This document shows, in pieces, positions 1 to 6,270 of a stretch of 9,058 nucleotides of DNA (positions within the stretch are counted from its first letter, which is position 1; each line of letters begins with the position of its first letter). The DNA lies in contig CAZBZG010000197.1 in assembly GCA_964496245.1 (NCBI GenBank), positions 1 to 9,058 on the forward strand, read 5' to 3'. Under the pieces are notes generated by a model. That model was not told the origin of the DNA. It saw nothing but the letters and a program-made list of their open reading frames with translations, and ran no database searches. A program made the position numbers and the translations under genes. Source of the stretch: CAZBZG01 sp964496245 (GTDB lineage Bacteria; Planctomycetota; SZUA-567).

Positions 1-873
1 GTTATACTCATCCGTCAGCGAGACTTCGAGAACCTTGGCCTCAATCAGCACCTGGCCCCTGCGCTTGTCGAGTTCGGGCAGAAGCCGGGCCATGCGACGC
101 TGCATGAGGGGCGTGCCCGTAACGATCACCGCGTTGTTGTCCTTGTCCAGGGCCACGTTCGGGCGCAGGCTGCCCTCCTCCTGGCCGCCGGTGAGCAGGC
201 TGGGCAGGCTGGCGGCCAGCCGGTCCGCAGCCGCGAACTTGAGCCGGTACACGTGCGTCTGCATGGCGTTCGACTCGCGATCGAGCGCGGCGATGATCTT
301 CTTGACCTTGGCGATGTTCCCGGCGGTGTCCGTCAGCACGATGGTGTTGAGGTGCTGGCTCACGACCACGTTGCCCTCCTGGCTCAACAGCGGCCGGACC
401 TGTTCGATCAGGCTCCGCGCCGGCACATGCTGGAGGGTGATGACTTCGGACGCGATGCGGTCGGTGGGCGTAGTCTCGGTGAAGGCGTAGGTCGAGTCCC
501 GGGGCACTTCCGCCTTCTTCACGACCTTGAGGAAGCCGTCGCCCCCGACCAGTCCGTACCCGTGCATGGCCAGGATCGTATCGAACATGGCCAGGGCCTG
601 GCGCTTGGGCACGGGCCCGGGCGAGATTACGGTCACCTTGCCCTTGAGCTTGTCGTCCACGATGAAGGGCTTGCCGAGCATCTTGGCGTAGTAGTCGATC
701 ACCGACTTGATGTCCGTGTCCCGGAAGTTCACGCTCACGCGATCGGTTGCGTCCGGCGCGGCCGGCTGCGTTTCAGCCGGCTCCATCTCAGGCGGCGGTG
801 CGGGCGCCTCACCGGCCCGGCCTGTCATGGCCGCGCCGAGGGTCAGCAGAAGAGCTAGAGAGATGCGTTGCAT
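1..873 (-). CDS. gspD: GspD, type II secretion outer-membrane secretin (N-terminal part; 3' end outside window)
   Basis: The reading frame runs 291 codons from the ATG at 873 to the window edge with no stop. Secretins form the gated outer-membrane channel of the T2SS. Residues 1-20 look like a signal peptide (MQR, then a hydrophobic run to about A20), followed by a Pro/Ala/Glu-rich linker to about 44. Residues 46-118 fit the N0 domain (VSVNFRDTDIKSVIDYYAK). Residues 143-198 fit an N1 module (VITLQHVPA ... IIAALDRE). Residues 206-270 fit a second KH-like module ending PELDKRR. RGQVLIEAKVLEVS at 272-285 is the hallmark entry to the secretin domain. That marker comes about one N-domain earlier than in PulD or E. 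coli GspD. GGAGG lies 5 bases before the ATG, which supports the start. It is the last gene seen in the operon, 194 bases after gspC. Family call is firm; domain limits are by eye. Confidence 0.95.
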   Translation of the reverse strand, partial: MQRISLALLLTLGAAMTGRAGEAPAPPPEMEPAETQPAAPDATDRVSVNFRDTDIKSVIDYYAKMLGKPFIVDDKLKGKVTVISPGPVPKRQALAMFDTILAMHGYGLVGGDGFLKVVKKAEVPRDSTYAFTETTPTDRIASEVITLQHVPARSLIEQVRPLLSQEGNVVVSQHLNTIVLTDTAGNIAKVKKIIAALDRESNAMQTHVYRLKFAAADRLAASLPSLLTGGQEEGSLRPNVALDKDNNAVIVTGTPLMQRRMARLLPELDKRRGQVLIEAKVLEVSLTDEYN

Positions 874-893
874 GGCGTCCTCCAATCCACAAT

Positions 894-905
894 GGAACCG
901 GTTCC
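894..905. repeat. 12-base perfect palindrome upstream of gspD
   Basis: GGAACCGGTTCC reads the same on both strands and ends 21 bases upstream of the gspD ATG. It could be an operator half-site pair or chance in GC-rich DNA. No second copy was noticed in the window, so function is unproven. Confidence 0.4.
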
Positions 906-945
906 CTCGGCCGCGGCCTGTTGACGATCGGGGCGCAAGGACCTC

Positions 946-1014
946 GGAGGGACGCGCTCCTGCGCGTCCGCTACGTCACACCGTAACTGCGGTCCTGCAG
1001 GAGCAGAATCCTCC
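946..1014 (+). repeat. Palindromic intergenic repeat, copy B (plus orientation)
   Basis: A 69-base element bounded by GGAGG (946-950) and CCTCC (1010-1014). Inside is a perfect 8-base stem with a 4-base loop: GGACGCGC (950-957), TCCT, GCGCGTCC (962-969). Bases 946-970 match copy A (complement of 2025-2049) at 24 of 25 positions. TGCGGTCCTGCAG (988-1000) matches copy A (complement of 2000-2012) exactly. The middle differs and is 5 bases longer. It is therefore a second, diverged member of the same repeat family in the opposite orientation. No U-tract follows the stems, so it does not look like a standard intrinsic terminator. Confidence 0.8.
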
Positions 1015-1067
1015 AACACAGAAGCCTCCCGCCTTCGCTTGGGCGGATCCGCATCGATCACGGCCCC

Positions 1068-1961
1068 TCATTCCACCATGGGCACTTCGACCGTGAGAGC
1101 CCTGCCCCCGCGCGAGAGCCGCAGGGTGATCCGTTCCTTGCTTTTGGCCTCCTGTACGAGCGCGCCAGCCCGGGTCATGGTGTCCACGGCCTGGCCGTCG
1201 ATCGCGTGCAGAACGTCGCCCCGCCGCACGTCGATGTCCGTGCGCTTGACCCGGGTCACGAGCAACCCGCTACCCTTGTCGCCGCCGCGGCTGCGCACCG
1301 AAATGCCCAGGCTGCGCCGGCGGCGCGGTTCGGTTGGCTCCGGCGCGGGTTCCTCCTCCTGTGTCGACGGCACGGGGGCCGGCTGCGTGGTCTCGCCCGC
1401 GAAGCGCTTGAACGTCGACTGCAGGACCAGCTCGGCCGTGAGCTTCTCCTTGCGCAGGACGATGCGGTCTGGCAGGATGCGTTCCACGGTCGCTCCGCGG
1501 ACCCGGTCCTTGCGCCGGACCACCACGTCGTACTTGTCGGCTCCGCTCACGATGGCCCAGCCTCCGCCCGCAGTATCGGCCACCACGCCGCGCAGCGCGA
1601 GGCCGGCGGTGTTCAGCGTCGCTGCGGGCTCGGGTTTCGGCTCCGGTTCGGGCGCGGGTTCGGGCGCGGGCTCGGGCACGATCACGGGCGCGGGCAGCTT
1701 CGGCTTGGGCGGTTCTGCAAACACGAAGATGTCGCGTCCCTCTCCCTGGTAGAACGAGACGTCCGCAAATGCGTCCACCTCGCCGGCCGCGTCCGCGCGC
1801 CACACCGCTTCGGCCAGAGAAGGCGTGGCCGCAACAGGATCGTCCGTGACGGTCATGCCGAGCACGCAGACCGCGGCCAGGACACTGATCCCGCCCCACC
1901 GCGTCAGCGATCGCGTGCGCGCGCGCATGAAGAAGACCCGCTTGTTCTCAGCGTCCGGCAT
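1068..1961 (-). CDS. gspC: GspC, type II secretion inner-membrane protein (HR and PDZ domains)
   Basis: This 297-residue protein is expected to link the inner-membrane platform to the GspD secretin in the periplasm. A basic N-terminus (RARTRSLTRW) is followed by one membrane segment at about 22-38. A Pro-Glu linker (96-112, PEPAPEPAPEPEPKPEP) leads to an HR domain at about 117-182 (LALRGVVADTAGGGWAIVS onward). A second acidic, proline-rich linker (about 193-212) precedes a PDZ domain at about 217-295 (LGISVRS ... GDVLHAIDGQAVDTM). The order TM-HR-PDZ and the length match GspC. GGAG lies 5 bases before the ATG at 1961; the alternative ATG at 1928 has no such site. It sits near the end of the operon beside gspD, whereas classic operons start with gspC-gspD. 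It is flanked on both sides by copies of the same palindromic repeat. Confidence 0.93.
   Translation of the reverse strand: MPDAENKRVFFMRARTRSLTRWGGISVLAAVCVLGMTVTDDPVAATPSLAEAVWRADAAGEVDAFADVSFYQGEGRDIFVFAEPPKPKLPAPVIVPEPAPEPAPEPEPKPEPAATLNTAGLALRGVVADTAGGGWAIVSGADKYDVVVRRKDRVRGATVERILPDRIVLRKEKLTAELVLQSTFKRFAGETTQPAPVPSTQEEEPAPEPTEPRRRRSLGISVRSRGGDKGSGLLVTRVKRTDIDVRRGDVLHAIDGQAVDTMTRAGALVQEAKSKERITLRLSRGGRALTVEVPMVE
1626..1706 (-). repeat. Low-complexity Pro-Glu coding repeat in gspC linker
   Basis: GC-rich near-tandem units (plus strand GGTTCGGGCGCG-like, about 12 bases) encode the PEP/PAPEP linker between the GspC membrane segment and HR domain. Such linkers span periplasmic distance and commonly vary in length by slippage. 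The limits are approximate. Confidence 0.7.
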
Positions 1962-1981
1962 GCGGACTCCGGTCTACTTGA

Positions 1982-2053
1982 GGACGGAGGGTCCTGTTTC
2001 TGCAGGACCGCAAACCACCTCTGCCGGACGCGCAGAAGCGCGTCCCTCCGTCC
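1982..2053 (-). repeat. Palindromic intergenic repeat, copy A (minus orientation)
   Basis: A 72-base element fills most of the 97-base gspM-gspC gap. It is bounded by a perfect 10-base inverted repeat: GGACGGAGGG (1982-1991) and CCCTCCGTCC (2044-2053). Nested inside are two perfect hairpins that share bases with the outer arms: GGTCCTG/CAGGACC (1990-1996 with 2003-2009) and GGACGCGC/GCGCGTCC (2026-2033 with 2038-2045). The RNA could fold as a three-way junction. It shares two blocks with copy B at 946-1014 in the opposite orientation. No encoded protein is seen. It resembles REP or MITE-like non-autonomous elements, but the family is not identified. Confidence 0.85.
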
Positions 2054-2061
2054 GCCTCATC

Positions 2062-2664
2062 TCACCCCTCCGGCGCCGCGGCCGTGTCCGCCGCGGAGGC
2101 CCCTGCGTCCGGCAGCGTGTCGCCGCGGTAGAAGAACCGCTCGGCCAGCATCCGGCAGTGGACGTCGCCCTTGTCCAGCTTGAGATCGATCTGCCGCGTG
2201 CGCTGGAGGCAGCCGCTGGCCTCGAGACAATAGAGCATGCGCTGCACGGTCGGGTAGCTGCCGCTGAAGTTAAGTTCGAACCGGTATTCCGCGAAGTTGG
2301 GATCCGGCTCGTCCGGCACCGGCAGTGGACGGATGCTGTGCAGCGACGCGCCGGTCTCGGCGGCCGCGTTTTGGAAGCCGCGGATGCAGGCGCTGAGCTG
2401 GTCCTCCTGGTCGGAAACCCCGCCGAAGACCTTGAGCATGCTCTCGACCTCGGCGCGCGTGGTGCGCAGTTTGCGCTGCCGGGGACGCAGGAGCCGCTTC
2501 TTGCGCCGCAGCGCCCGGAGCTTCTTCTCCTGCGCCTGGATCTTCTCCTGGGCCGCTTCGTAGCGGAGCACGTACGGGTCGATCAGGCCCATGTAGGCGC
2601 CCACCGCCCCCAGGAAGATCCCGCAGACCGCGAGCGCGCGCTTGTCTTTCCTGCTCATCGCCAT
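2062..2664 (-). CDS. gspM: GspM, type II secretion inner-membrane platform protein
   Basis: A 200-residue bitopic protein that is expected to pair with GspL in the inner-membrane platform. A short basic cytoplasmic end (MSRKDKR) precedes one membrane segment (about 10-28). A strongly charged coiled coil follows (about 33-78, rich in K, R, E and Q), then a small periplasmic domain (about 100-180) of the ferredoxin-like GspM/PilO type. Identity rests on topology, size and position after gspL, since GspM sequences diverge widely. Two starts are possible. ATG 2664 has GGGAG five bases upstream and is chosen. ATG 2658 overlaps the gspL stop as ATGA but is 11 bases from that site. The C-terminus is low-complexity (DAGASAADTAAAPEG). 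A repeat-bearing gap separates it from gspC. Confidence 0.87.
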   Translation of the reverse strand: MAMSRKDKRALAVCGIFLGAVGAYMGLIDPYVLRYEAAQEKIQAQEKKLRALRRKKRLLRPRQRKLRTTRAEVESMLKVFGGVSDQEDQLSACIRGFQNAAAETGASLHSIRPLPVPDEPDPNFAEYRFELNFSGSYPTVQRMLYCLEASGCLQRTRQIDLKLDKGDVHCRMLAERFFYRGDTLPDAGASAADTAAAPEG

Positions 2665-3974
2665 GCAGACTCCCTCGTTCGCGCCGACGTGATCGCGGGT
2701 GATCCGGCTTCGGACGCGCCTCCGGACTCCTCGCCGAGATGGAACCGGAGGCGGAAATGGAAGAGGCCGTCGTCCCGCTTCTCGGCAAAGAGAAGGCGCA
2801 GCTCGCGCACGCTCGGCAGCCGTCGGATCCGGCCCAGCAGAATCAGAATGTCCGGCTCCTGTTCGGCCAGGCACTCGGCCTGCACGCCGCTTGCAACATC
2901 GTAGCGGAGTGCGGTGAGCCGCACGCGATACGGCAGGGCTTCCTGGAACCGGCGCAGCACGTCCAGAACCATGACCTTGTCCACGGTGAGGGCCTGCAGG
3001 CGGTAGCGTAGCGCCATGAGATCGCCCACCTCCTGGGCCGCCTGCGTGGACTGGCGGGCGAAGACGCGGAGCTGCTCGCCCGCGGCCATCATCTCCTCGG
3101 CCCTGCGTTCGGTCCGGATCACGTGGGCTGTGCCGGCGATCAGCAGCAGCGCAGCCACGACCGCCCAGACCGCGGCGCACCTGGCGATGGCGCGCCAGGT
3201 GGCCGGCGCATACTGCTCCCGCTGCAGGAACTCCCGAAACGTGAGCAGGCTCCGCCCCTCCCAGGGCCGCGGCCGCATGGCCGCCAGGTGCGCGGCCGCC
3301 AGATAGCCCACGAGCCGCGGCTCGATGGACGGCTCGCCGCCCAGGACCTTGTCCGGCGTGAAGGGCTCGGGCGCCTCGCAGAAGTACTCCTGCACGAGCA
3401 TGTTCTTCAGACCGCCGGCGGGAATCTGGCTCTCGTCGCTGATCGTCTCCCAGCAGACCGGGGGGCCGTCCCGGCAGCCCACGATGGCGAGGCTGCCCTG
3501 GGGGGTGGGCATGCAGAACATGACGCGCCCCGGCTCGGGCGCGCGCACGAGCGGGTAGAAGAGCGGCTCGACCGCAAAGCTCACGAGCACGAGCCCCGCT
3601 GCCTCGAGACGCTCTTCCCAGGCACGCGCCTTGTCGAGCGGAATCGCCACCACGAGCGCGCCGAGCCCGTCGCCCACGGGCTTGACGAGCGCATCGTGCG
3701 CGTAAGCGTCGGCGTCGTGCAGCAGATAGGGGCTCGCCTGCAGCATGGCCATGGAGGCTGCCTGCCGCCTGGCGACCTTGGGCAGGGTGACGTAGCGGAT
3801 GGACCGGTCGCGCGTGCGCACGATCAGCCACACGTCGAGCCCCGGGAACCGCGAAGACTCGCCAGGCCCCAGGGACTCCTCGGTCACGAGCGAGACCCGC
3901 TGGCCGCGAATCTCGAACACGGCCAGGTGCAGGCTGTCGCCCTCGATCTCTGCTACGCCGATCGTCCGCTTCAT
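2655..3974 (-). CDS. gspL: GspL, type II secretion platform protein (actin-like cytoplasmic domain)
   Basis: A 439-residue protein expected to recruit the GspE ATPase to the inner membrane and partner GspM. The N-terminal part (about 1-245) has the PilM/GspL actin-like layout, starting MKRTIGVAEIEGDSLHLAVF. A linker (LLTFREFLQREQYAP, 243-257) leads to one membrane segment (about 263-285), then a helical stretch (290-340) and a periplasmic ferredoxin-like domain (about 340-412). Length is close to typical GspL (about 400). The ATG at 3974 overlaps the gspK stop as ATGA, with GAGG eight bases upstream. This start is preferred over an in-frame ATG at 4040, which would lie deep in gspK and add 22 residues absent from the fold. 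The last 25 residues are low-complexity and may be dispensable. Confidence 0.92.
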   Translation of the reverse strand: MKRTIGVAEIEGDSLHLAVFEIRGQRVSLVTEESLGPGESSRFPGLDVWLIVRTRDRSIRYVTLPKVARRQAASMAMLQASPYLLHDADAYAHDALVKPVGDGLGALVVAIPLDKARAWEERLEAAGLVLVSFAVEPLFYPLVRAPEPGRVMFCMPTPQGSLAIVGCRDGPPVCWETISDESQIPAGGLKNMLVQEYFCEAPEPFTPDKVLGGEPSIEPRLVGYLAAAHLAAMRPRPWEGRSLLTFREFLQREQYAPATWRAIARCAAVWAVVAALLLIAGTAHVIRTERRAEEMMAAGEQLRVFARQSTQAAQEVGDLMALRYRLQALTVDKVMVLDVLRRFQEALPYRVRLTALRYDVASGVQAECLAEQEPDILILLGRIRRLPSVRELRLLFAEKRDDGLFHFRLRFHLGEESGGASEAGSPAITSARTRESAWR

Positions 3975-5068
3975 GGGGCCGGCCTCTTGTGCTGGCGCTT
4001 CCCGAAATCCTTCTCCGGCGGTAGATGCGCCACGCGCCACGCAGTGACGCGAATCGCCTTCTCCGCCAGGCTCAGGGCCGCCTGGATCGCCACCCGCGGC
4101 CCGCGGCCCACCTGGGCCACGCTCGCGAAATGGAAATTGCCCGACCGCACAGCCAGGAGCTTCTTGAGCTCCTCCCGCCGCTTTTTGCGGGACGCGCCTT
4201 CCCCCCCGCCGCGCGTTTCGTCCGCCGCCTTGTTCGGCTTGAGGAGACCCGACACGGTCAGGAAGTCCTCCACGGTCTTGAACCCATGGCCGCTGCCTCT
4301 GCGCTTCTGCTCGACAGCATCCAGCGCGTCTTCCTTCACGCCCACGGCTTGGAGCACCTCCTTGGGGGCGCTGTTCACGTTGATCCGGCCGCTCGAGCCT
4401 GTGGTGAGCCAGGCGGAGAGCCCCGACGTCTCCGGACCGGAGCCGAAGAGCTTCTCCCGCGTCATGCCCGGCACGGACAGGAGATCCTCGAGCCTGCGGA
4501 AGGGCGTATCGAGGACGGACGTCTTCTCCGCCGCCTTCTCCTGCCGGGCTTCGGCCAGGGTGGTGACGAGGGACGTGTCGCGCGGCGCTGCACCCGCCAG
4601 CTCGGTGCGTTTGTGTACGATCGCCTTGGCGAGTCCTTCACTGATCCCCTTGAGACCGGCCAGCACCTTAAACGATGCATTGTTGACGTTGATCTTGGAC
4701 TCCTCGTCCGCCAGTCCGTAGACAACCGTTCCCGTCCCGCCCTGCGGGCGCAATGTCTCCTTGTCGGGACCGAGCGCGGGCACGACCGTGAAGCACCCCC
4801 GCCCCAGCGGCACAGCCGCGTACCGCTCTTCCGCCGACCACCAGTCCATGCCGGGCGCGTGCTTCTCGTCTCTGCCGTGTTCGTGCAGCGCAGCCATGGC
4901 CGACTCCACGCCGGCCCGCGCCAGCGCATAGGTCTGCGTACGGTCGATCCCGTTGCGCGTGATATACGTCTCGGTCCGCTGGCTGTAAGCGATGCCGGCC
5001 GCCGTGATGGCAAGCACTGTCACCAGCCAGAGCACCACGATCAGAATCACCCCTCGCTCTCGTTGCAC
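3971..5068 (-). CDS. gspK: GspK, type II secretion minor pseudopilin
   Basis: A 365-residue minor pseudopilin expected at the tip of the GspH-I-J-K complex. The leader is six residues, MQRERG, then VILIVVLWLVTVLAITAAG; processing would follow G6. Mature residue 5 is Val, not Glu, as is usual for GspK. The large body has the two GspK-type Asn-rich motifs, DEESKINVNNA (121-131) and GRINVNSAP (227-235). Helix-hairpin-helix-like stretches sit near 136-152 and 193-208. The conserved end SGNFHFASVAQVG is at 309-321. A longer frame could begin at GTG 5095, but GTG 5068 has GGAGG six bases upstream and a typical leader, so it is chosen. The stop overlaps the gspL start. Residues 279-304 are a charged Gly/Lys/Glu insertion (GGGEGASRKKRREELKK) that looks disordered. 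Confidence 0.94.
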   Translation of the reverse strand: MQRERGVILIVVLWLVTVLAITAAGIAYSQRTETYITRNGIDRTQTYALARAGVESAMAALHEHGRDEKHAPGMDWWSAEERYAAVPLGRGCFTVVPALGPDKETLRPQGGTGTVVYGLADEESKINVNNASFKVLAGLKGISEGLAKAIVHKRTELAGAAPRDTSLVTTLAEARQEKAAEKTSVLDTPFRRLEDLLSVPGMTREKLFGSGPETSGLSAWLTTGSSGRINVNSAPKEVLQAVGVKEDALDAVEQKRRGSGHGFKTVEDFLTVSGLLKPNKAADETRGGGEGASRKKRREELKKLLAVRSGNFHFASVAQVGRGPRVAIQAALSLAEKAIRVTAWRVAHLPPEKDFGKRQHKRPAP

Positions 5069-5074
5069 GCAGCA

Positions 5075-5079
5075 CCTCC
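5075..5079 (-). promoter_or_regulatory. Shine-Dalgarno site deciding the gspK start
   Basis: GGAGG on the minus strand lies six bases upstream of GTG 5068. This favours that GTG over the upstream GTG at 5095, which has no purine-rich site at a suitable distance. Confidence 0.75.
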
Positions 5080-5136
5080 GGCGGGCATGGTTCACAAACG
5101 CACGGTCCAGGGCGACACACAGCCCAGCAAACAGGT

Positions 5137-5202
5137 TGTAGCCCAGGCACTCCTGGGGCGGATTCCCTGAGGCGCTACACAGGCAGGAGTGCCTGTGCTA
5201 CA
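5137..5202. repeat. 19-base inverted repeat with an internal hairpin between gspJ and gspK
   Basis: TGTAGCCCAGGCACTCCTG (5137-5155) is matched at 18 of 19 positions by the reverse complement of 5184-5202, with 28 bases between the arms. The right arm also belongs to a separate perfect hairpin: CACAGGCA (5178-5185), GGAG, TGCCTGTG (5190-5197). The two folds share bases and exclude each other. The arms look like two head-to-head copies of one short repeat. No U-tract follows, so a simple terminator is unlikely. Confidence 0.85.
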
Positions 5203-5258
5203 TACCGCTCCCGCCGGGTGTCACCTGCAATGGGACCCCCCTCGCTGTCATTTCCCAC

Positions 5259-5858
5259 CTACTGCGCCTCCACACGGATGACCTGCGTATACGACCGGCC
5301 TTGTTTGCCGGATTCTTCCTCCAGGTTGAGCTGCAGGCGCACGGCCTGTGGCCATTGCTTGGGCCGGAGCCGCTCCTGCCAGGAATCCTCACAGCAGTAC
5401 GCAAACCGCACGCCGCGGACGCCGCGGGCCACGGCAGCGGTCGTGGACGCCCTGCGCCCGCCCTCCGGGTCCGCGTCCAGGGGCTCGGCCGTGCGCACGA
5501 GCTGGTCCTTCTCCAGGGCGTAGCGGACGACTACGCGCCCGCGGTCGCCGCGACAGGTCACGAAACGGCAACCGCTCCTGCTCCAGCGCGTGCGGCGCGT
5601 GCCGTCCGGCGCGGGCGGGATTGCGCAGCGCAGGTCCTGCTGCAGGGCCGCGCAGGCGTGGCGCAGGTTCTGCACGCGCGCCTCATGCGCCTCGATCGTC
5701 CGTGTCGTGCGGTTGGCCGTGGCAAAGGTTCCGTAGCTAGCAGCCAGGATGATGCCGCTGATGCTCATCGCCACGAGCAGCTCCAGCAGCGTGAATCCAG
5801 CGAGGCCGCTGGCTCCATTTGCACCGCAGGCCCTACCAGTTCGTGATGTCCGCGTCAT
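5259..5858 (-). CDS. gspJ: GspJ, type II secretion minor pseudopilin
   Basis: A 199-residue minor pseudopilin, matching the usual GspJ length (about 195). A 21-residue leader ends GASGLAG, followed by FTLLELLVAMSISGIILAA; cleavage would follow G21, and mature Glu5 is present. The body shows the GspJ pattern of a long helix followed by strands (RHACAALQQDLRCAIPP, then alternating polar and hydrophobic stretches). The C-terminal part (WPQAVRLQLNLEEESG) fits the family. Cys residues are frequent (GCRFVTCRGD, AYCCED). The ATG at 5858 lies inside the gspG 3' end, overlapping 26 bases, so translation is probably coupled; only a weak GAAGG precedes it. Downstream comes a 190-base gap before gspK. 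Minor pseudopilin type is assigned from length, order and body pattern; GspI is the main alternative but is encoded elsewhere. Confidence 0.92.
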   Translation of the reverse strand: MTRTSRTGRACGANGASGLAGFTLLELLVAMSISGIILAASYGTFATANRTTRTIEAHEARVQNLRHACAALQQDLRCAIPPAPDGTRRTRWSRSGCRFVTCRGDRGRVVVRYALEKDQLVRTAEPLDADPEGGRRASTTAAVARGVRGVRFAYCCEDSWQERLRPKQWPQAVRLQLNLEEESGKQGRSYTQVIRVEAQ

Positions 5859-6270
5859 CGCCTTCGCCGCCTTCCTTGCCGTCCTTGCCGTAGCAGATGA
5901 GATCGTACTCCTGGGGATTGTTCTTGCCCGGACAGACGTAGACGTACGGGTTGCCCCACGGATCCAGGGGAATCTCCTTCTTCTTGAGGTAGGGACCGCG
6001 CCAGCCCTTGGGTTCGGGACTTCCGCTTGGCTTCTTGACGAGCGCAGCCATGCCCTGCTGGGAGCTGGGGAAGTGGCCGTTGTCGAGCTGGTAGCTGTCC
6101 AGGGCCAGCGAGAAGTTGTCGATCTGCTGCTGCGCGGCCGAGATCCTGGCCTGGTCCGTACGCCCCAGAAACCGCGGGCCCACCACCCCGGCCAGCACGC
6201 CGATGATGATGATCACCACCAGCAGCTCGATCAGCGTAAAACCGTTCTCCTCAACGCGTCTTGCCTGCAT
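5833..6270 (-). CDS. gspG: GspG, type II secretion major pseudopilin
   Basis: A 145-residue protein, the expected size. GspG is the main subunit of the periplasmic pseudopilus that pushes substrate through the secretin. The leader MQARRVEENG is followed by FTLIELLVVIIIIGVLAGVV; cleavage would follow G10, and mature Glu5 is residue 15. Signature motifs are all present: GPRFLGRTDQAR (31-42), PLDPWGNPY (101-109) and an acidic calcium-loop region with terminal Trp (GDDADITNW, 137-145). Two cysteines, C113 (YVCPG) and C126 (LICYGKDG), sit where Ser is found in PulG-type proteins. GGGAGG lies just upstream of the ATG at 6270. The start is inside the 3' end of the PDZ lipoprotein gene (20-base overlap), and the gspJ start lies inside its own 3' end. 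Confidence 0.97.
   Translation of the reverse strand: MQARRVEENGFTLIELLVVIIIIGVLAGVVGPRFLGRTDQARISAAQQQIDNFSLALDSYQLDNGHFPSSQQGMAALVKKPSGSPEPKGWRGPYLKKKEIPLDPWGNPYVYVCPGKNNPQEYDLICYGKDGKEGGEGDDADITNW

Larger units (their letters stand above)
874..1067. other. gspC-gspD intergenic region
   Basis: This 194-base spacer is unusual in an otherwise compact operon. It holds a palindromic repeat (about 946-1014), a perfect 12-base palindrome (894-905) and the gspD ribosome binding site (GGAGG, 879-883 on the plus strand as CCTCC). I see no convincing coding potential. No promoter could be called with confidence by eye. Confidence 0.7.
5069..5258. other. gspJ-gspK intergenic region
   Basis: This 190-base spacer, the second largest break in the operon, carries the inverted repeat at 5137-5202 and the gspK ribosome binding site. 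I see no conserved coding sequence. A short frame at 5198-5404 mostly overlaps gspJ and is a shadow. Confidence 0.7.

Noticed and set aside
946..1014. Intrinsic terminator after gspC
   Set aside because: The GC-rich stems are not followed by a run of T on the minus strand, and the sequence is a copy of the element found before gspC.
1206..2183. Plus-strand frame opposite gspC
   Set aside because: It is antisense to a clear TM-HR-PDZ protein, and the product is Arg/His-rich low-complexity sequence.
2665..3831. Upstream extension of the gspM frame through gspL (589 codons in total)
   Set aside because: The extra part is an out-of-frame shadow of gspL with Arg/Gly-rich sequence. GspM begins at the ATG with a good ribosome binding site.
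3975..4040. Longer gspL start at ATG 4040
   Set aside because: It would add 22 residues inside gspK. The ATGA-overlapping start at 3974 begins exactly at the actin-like fold and fits the operon's coupling style.
3123..4721. Long plus-strand frame (532 codons) opposite gspK and gspL
   Set aside because: It is the antisense of two well-supported genes in GC-rich DNA. The translation is rich in Arg, His and Ala with no domain pattern.
5069..5095. Longer gspK start at GTG 5095
   Set aside because: No Shine-Dalgarno site precedes it, while GTG 5068 has GGAGG at ideal spacing and gives a normal six-residue leader.
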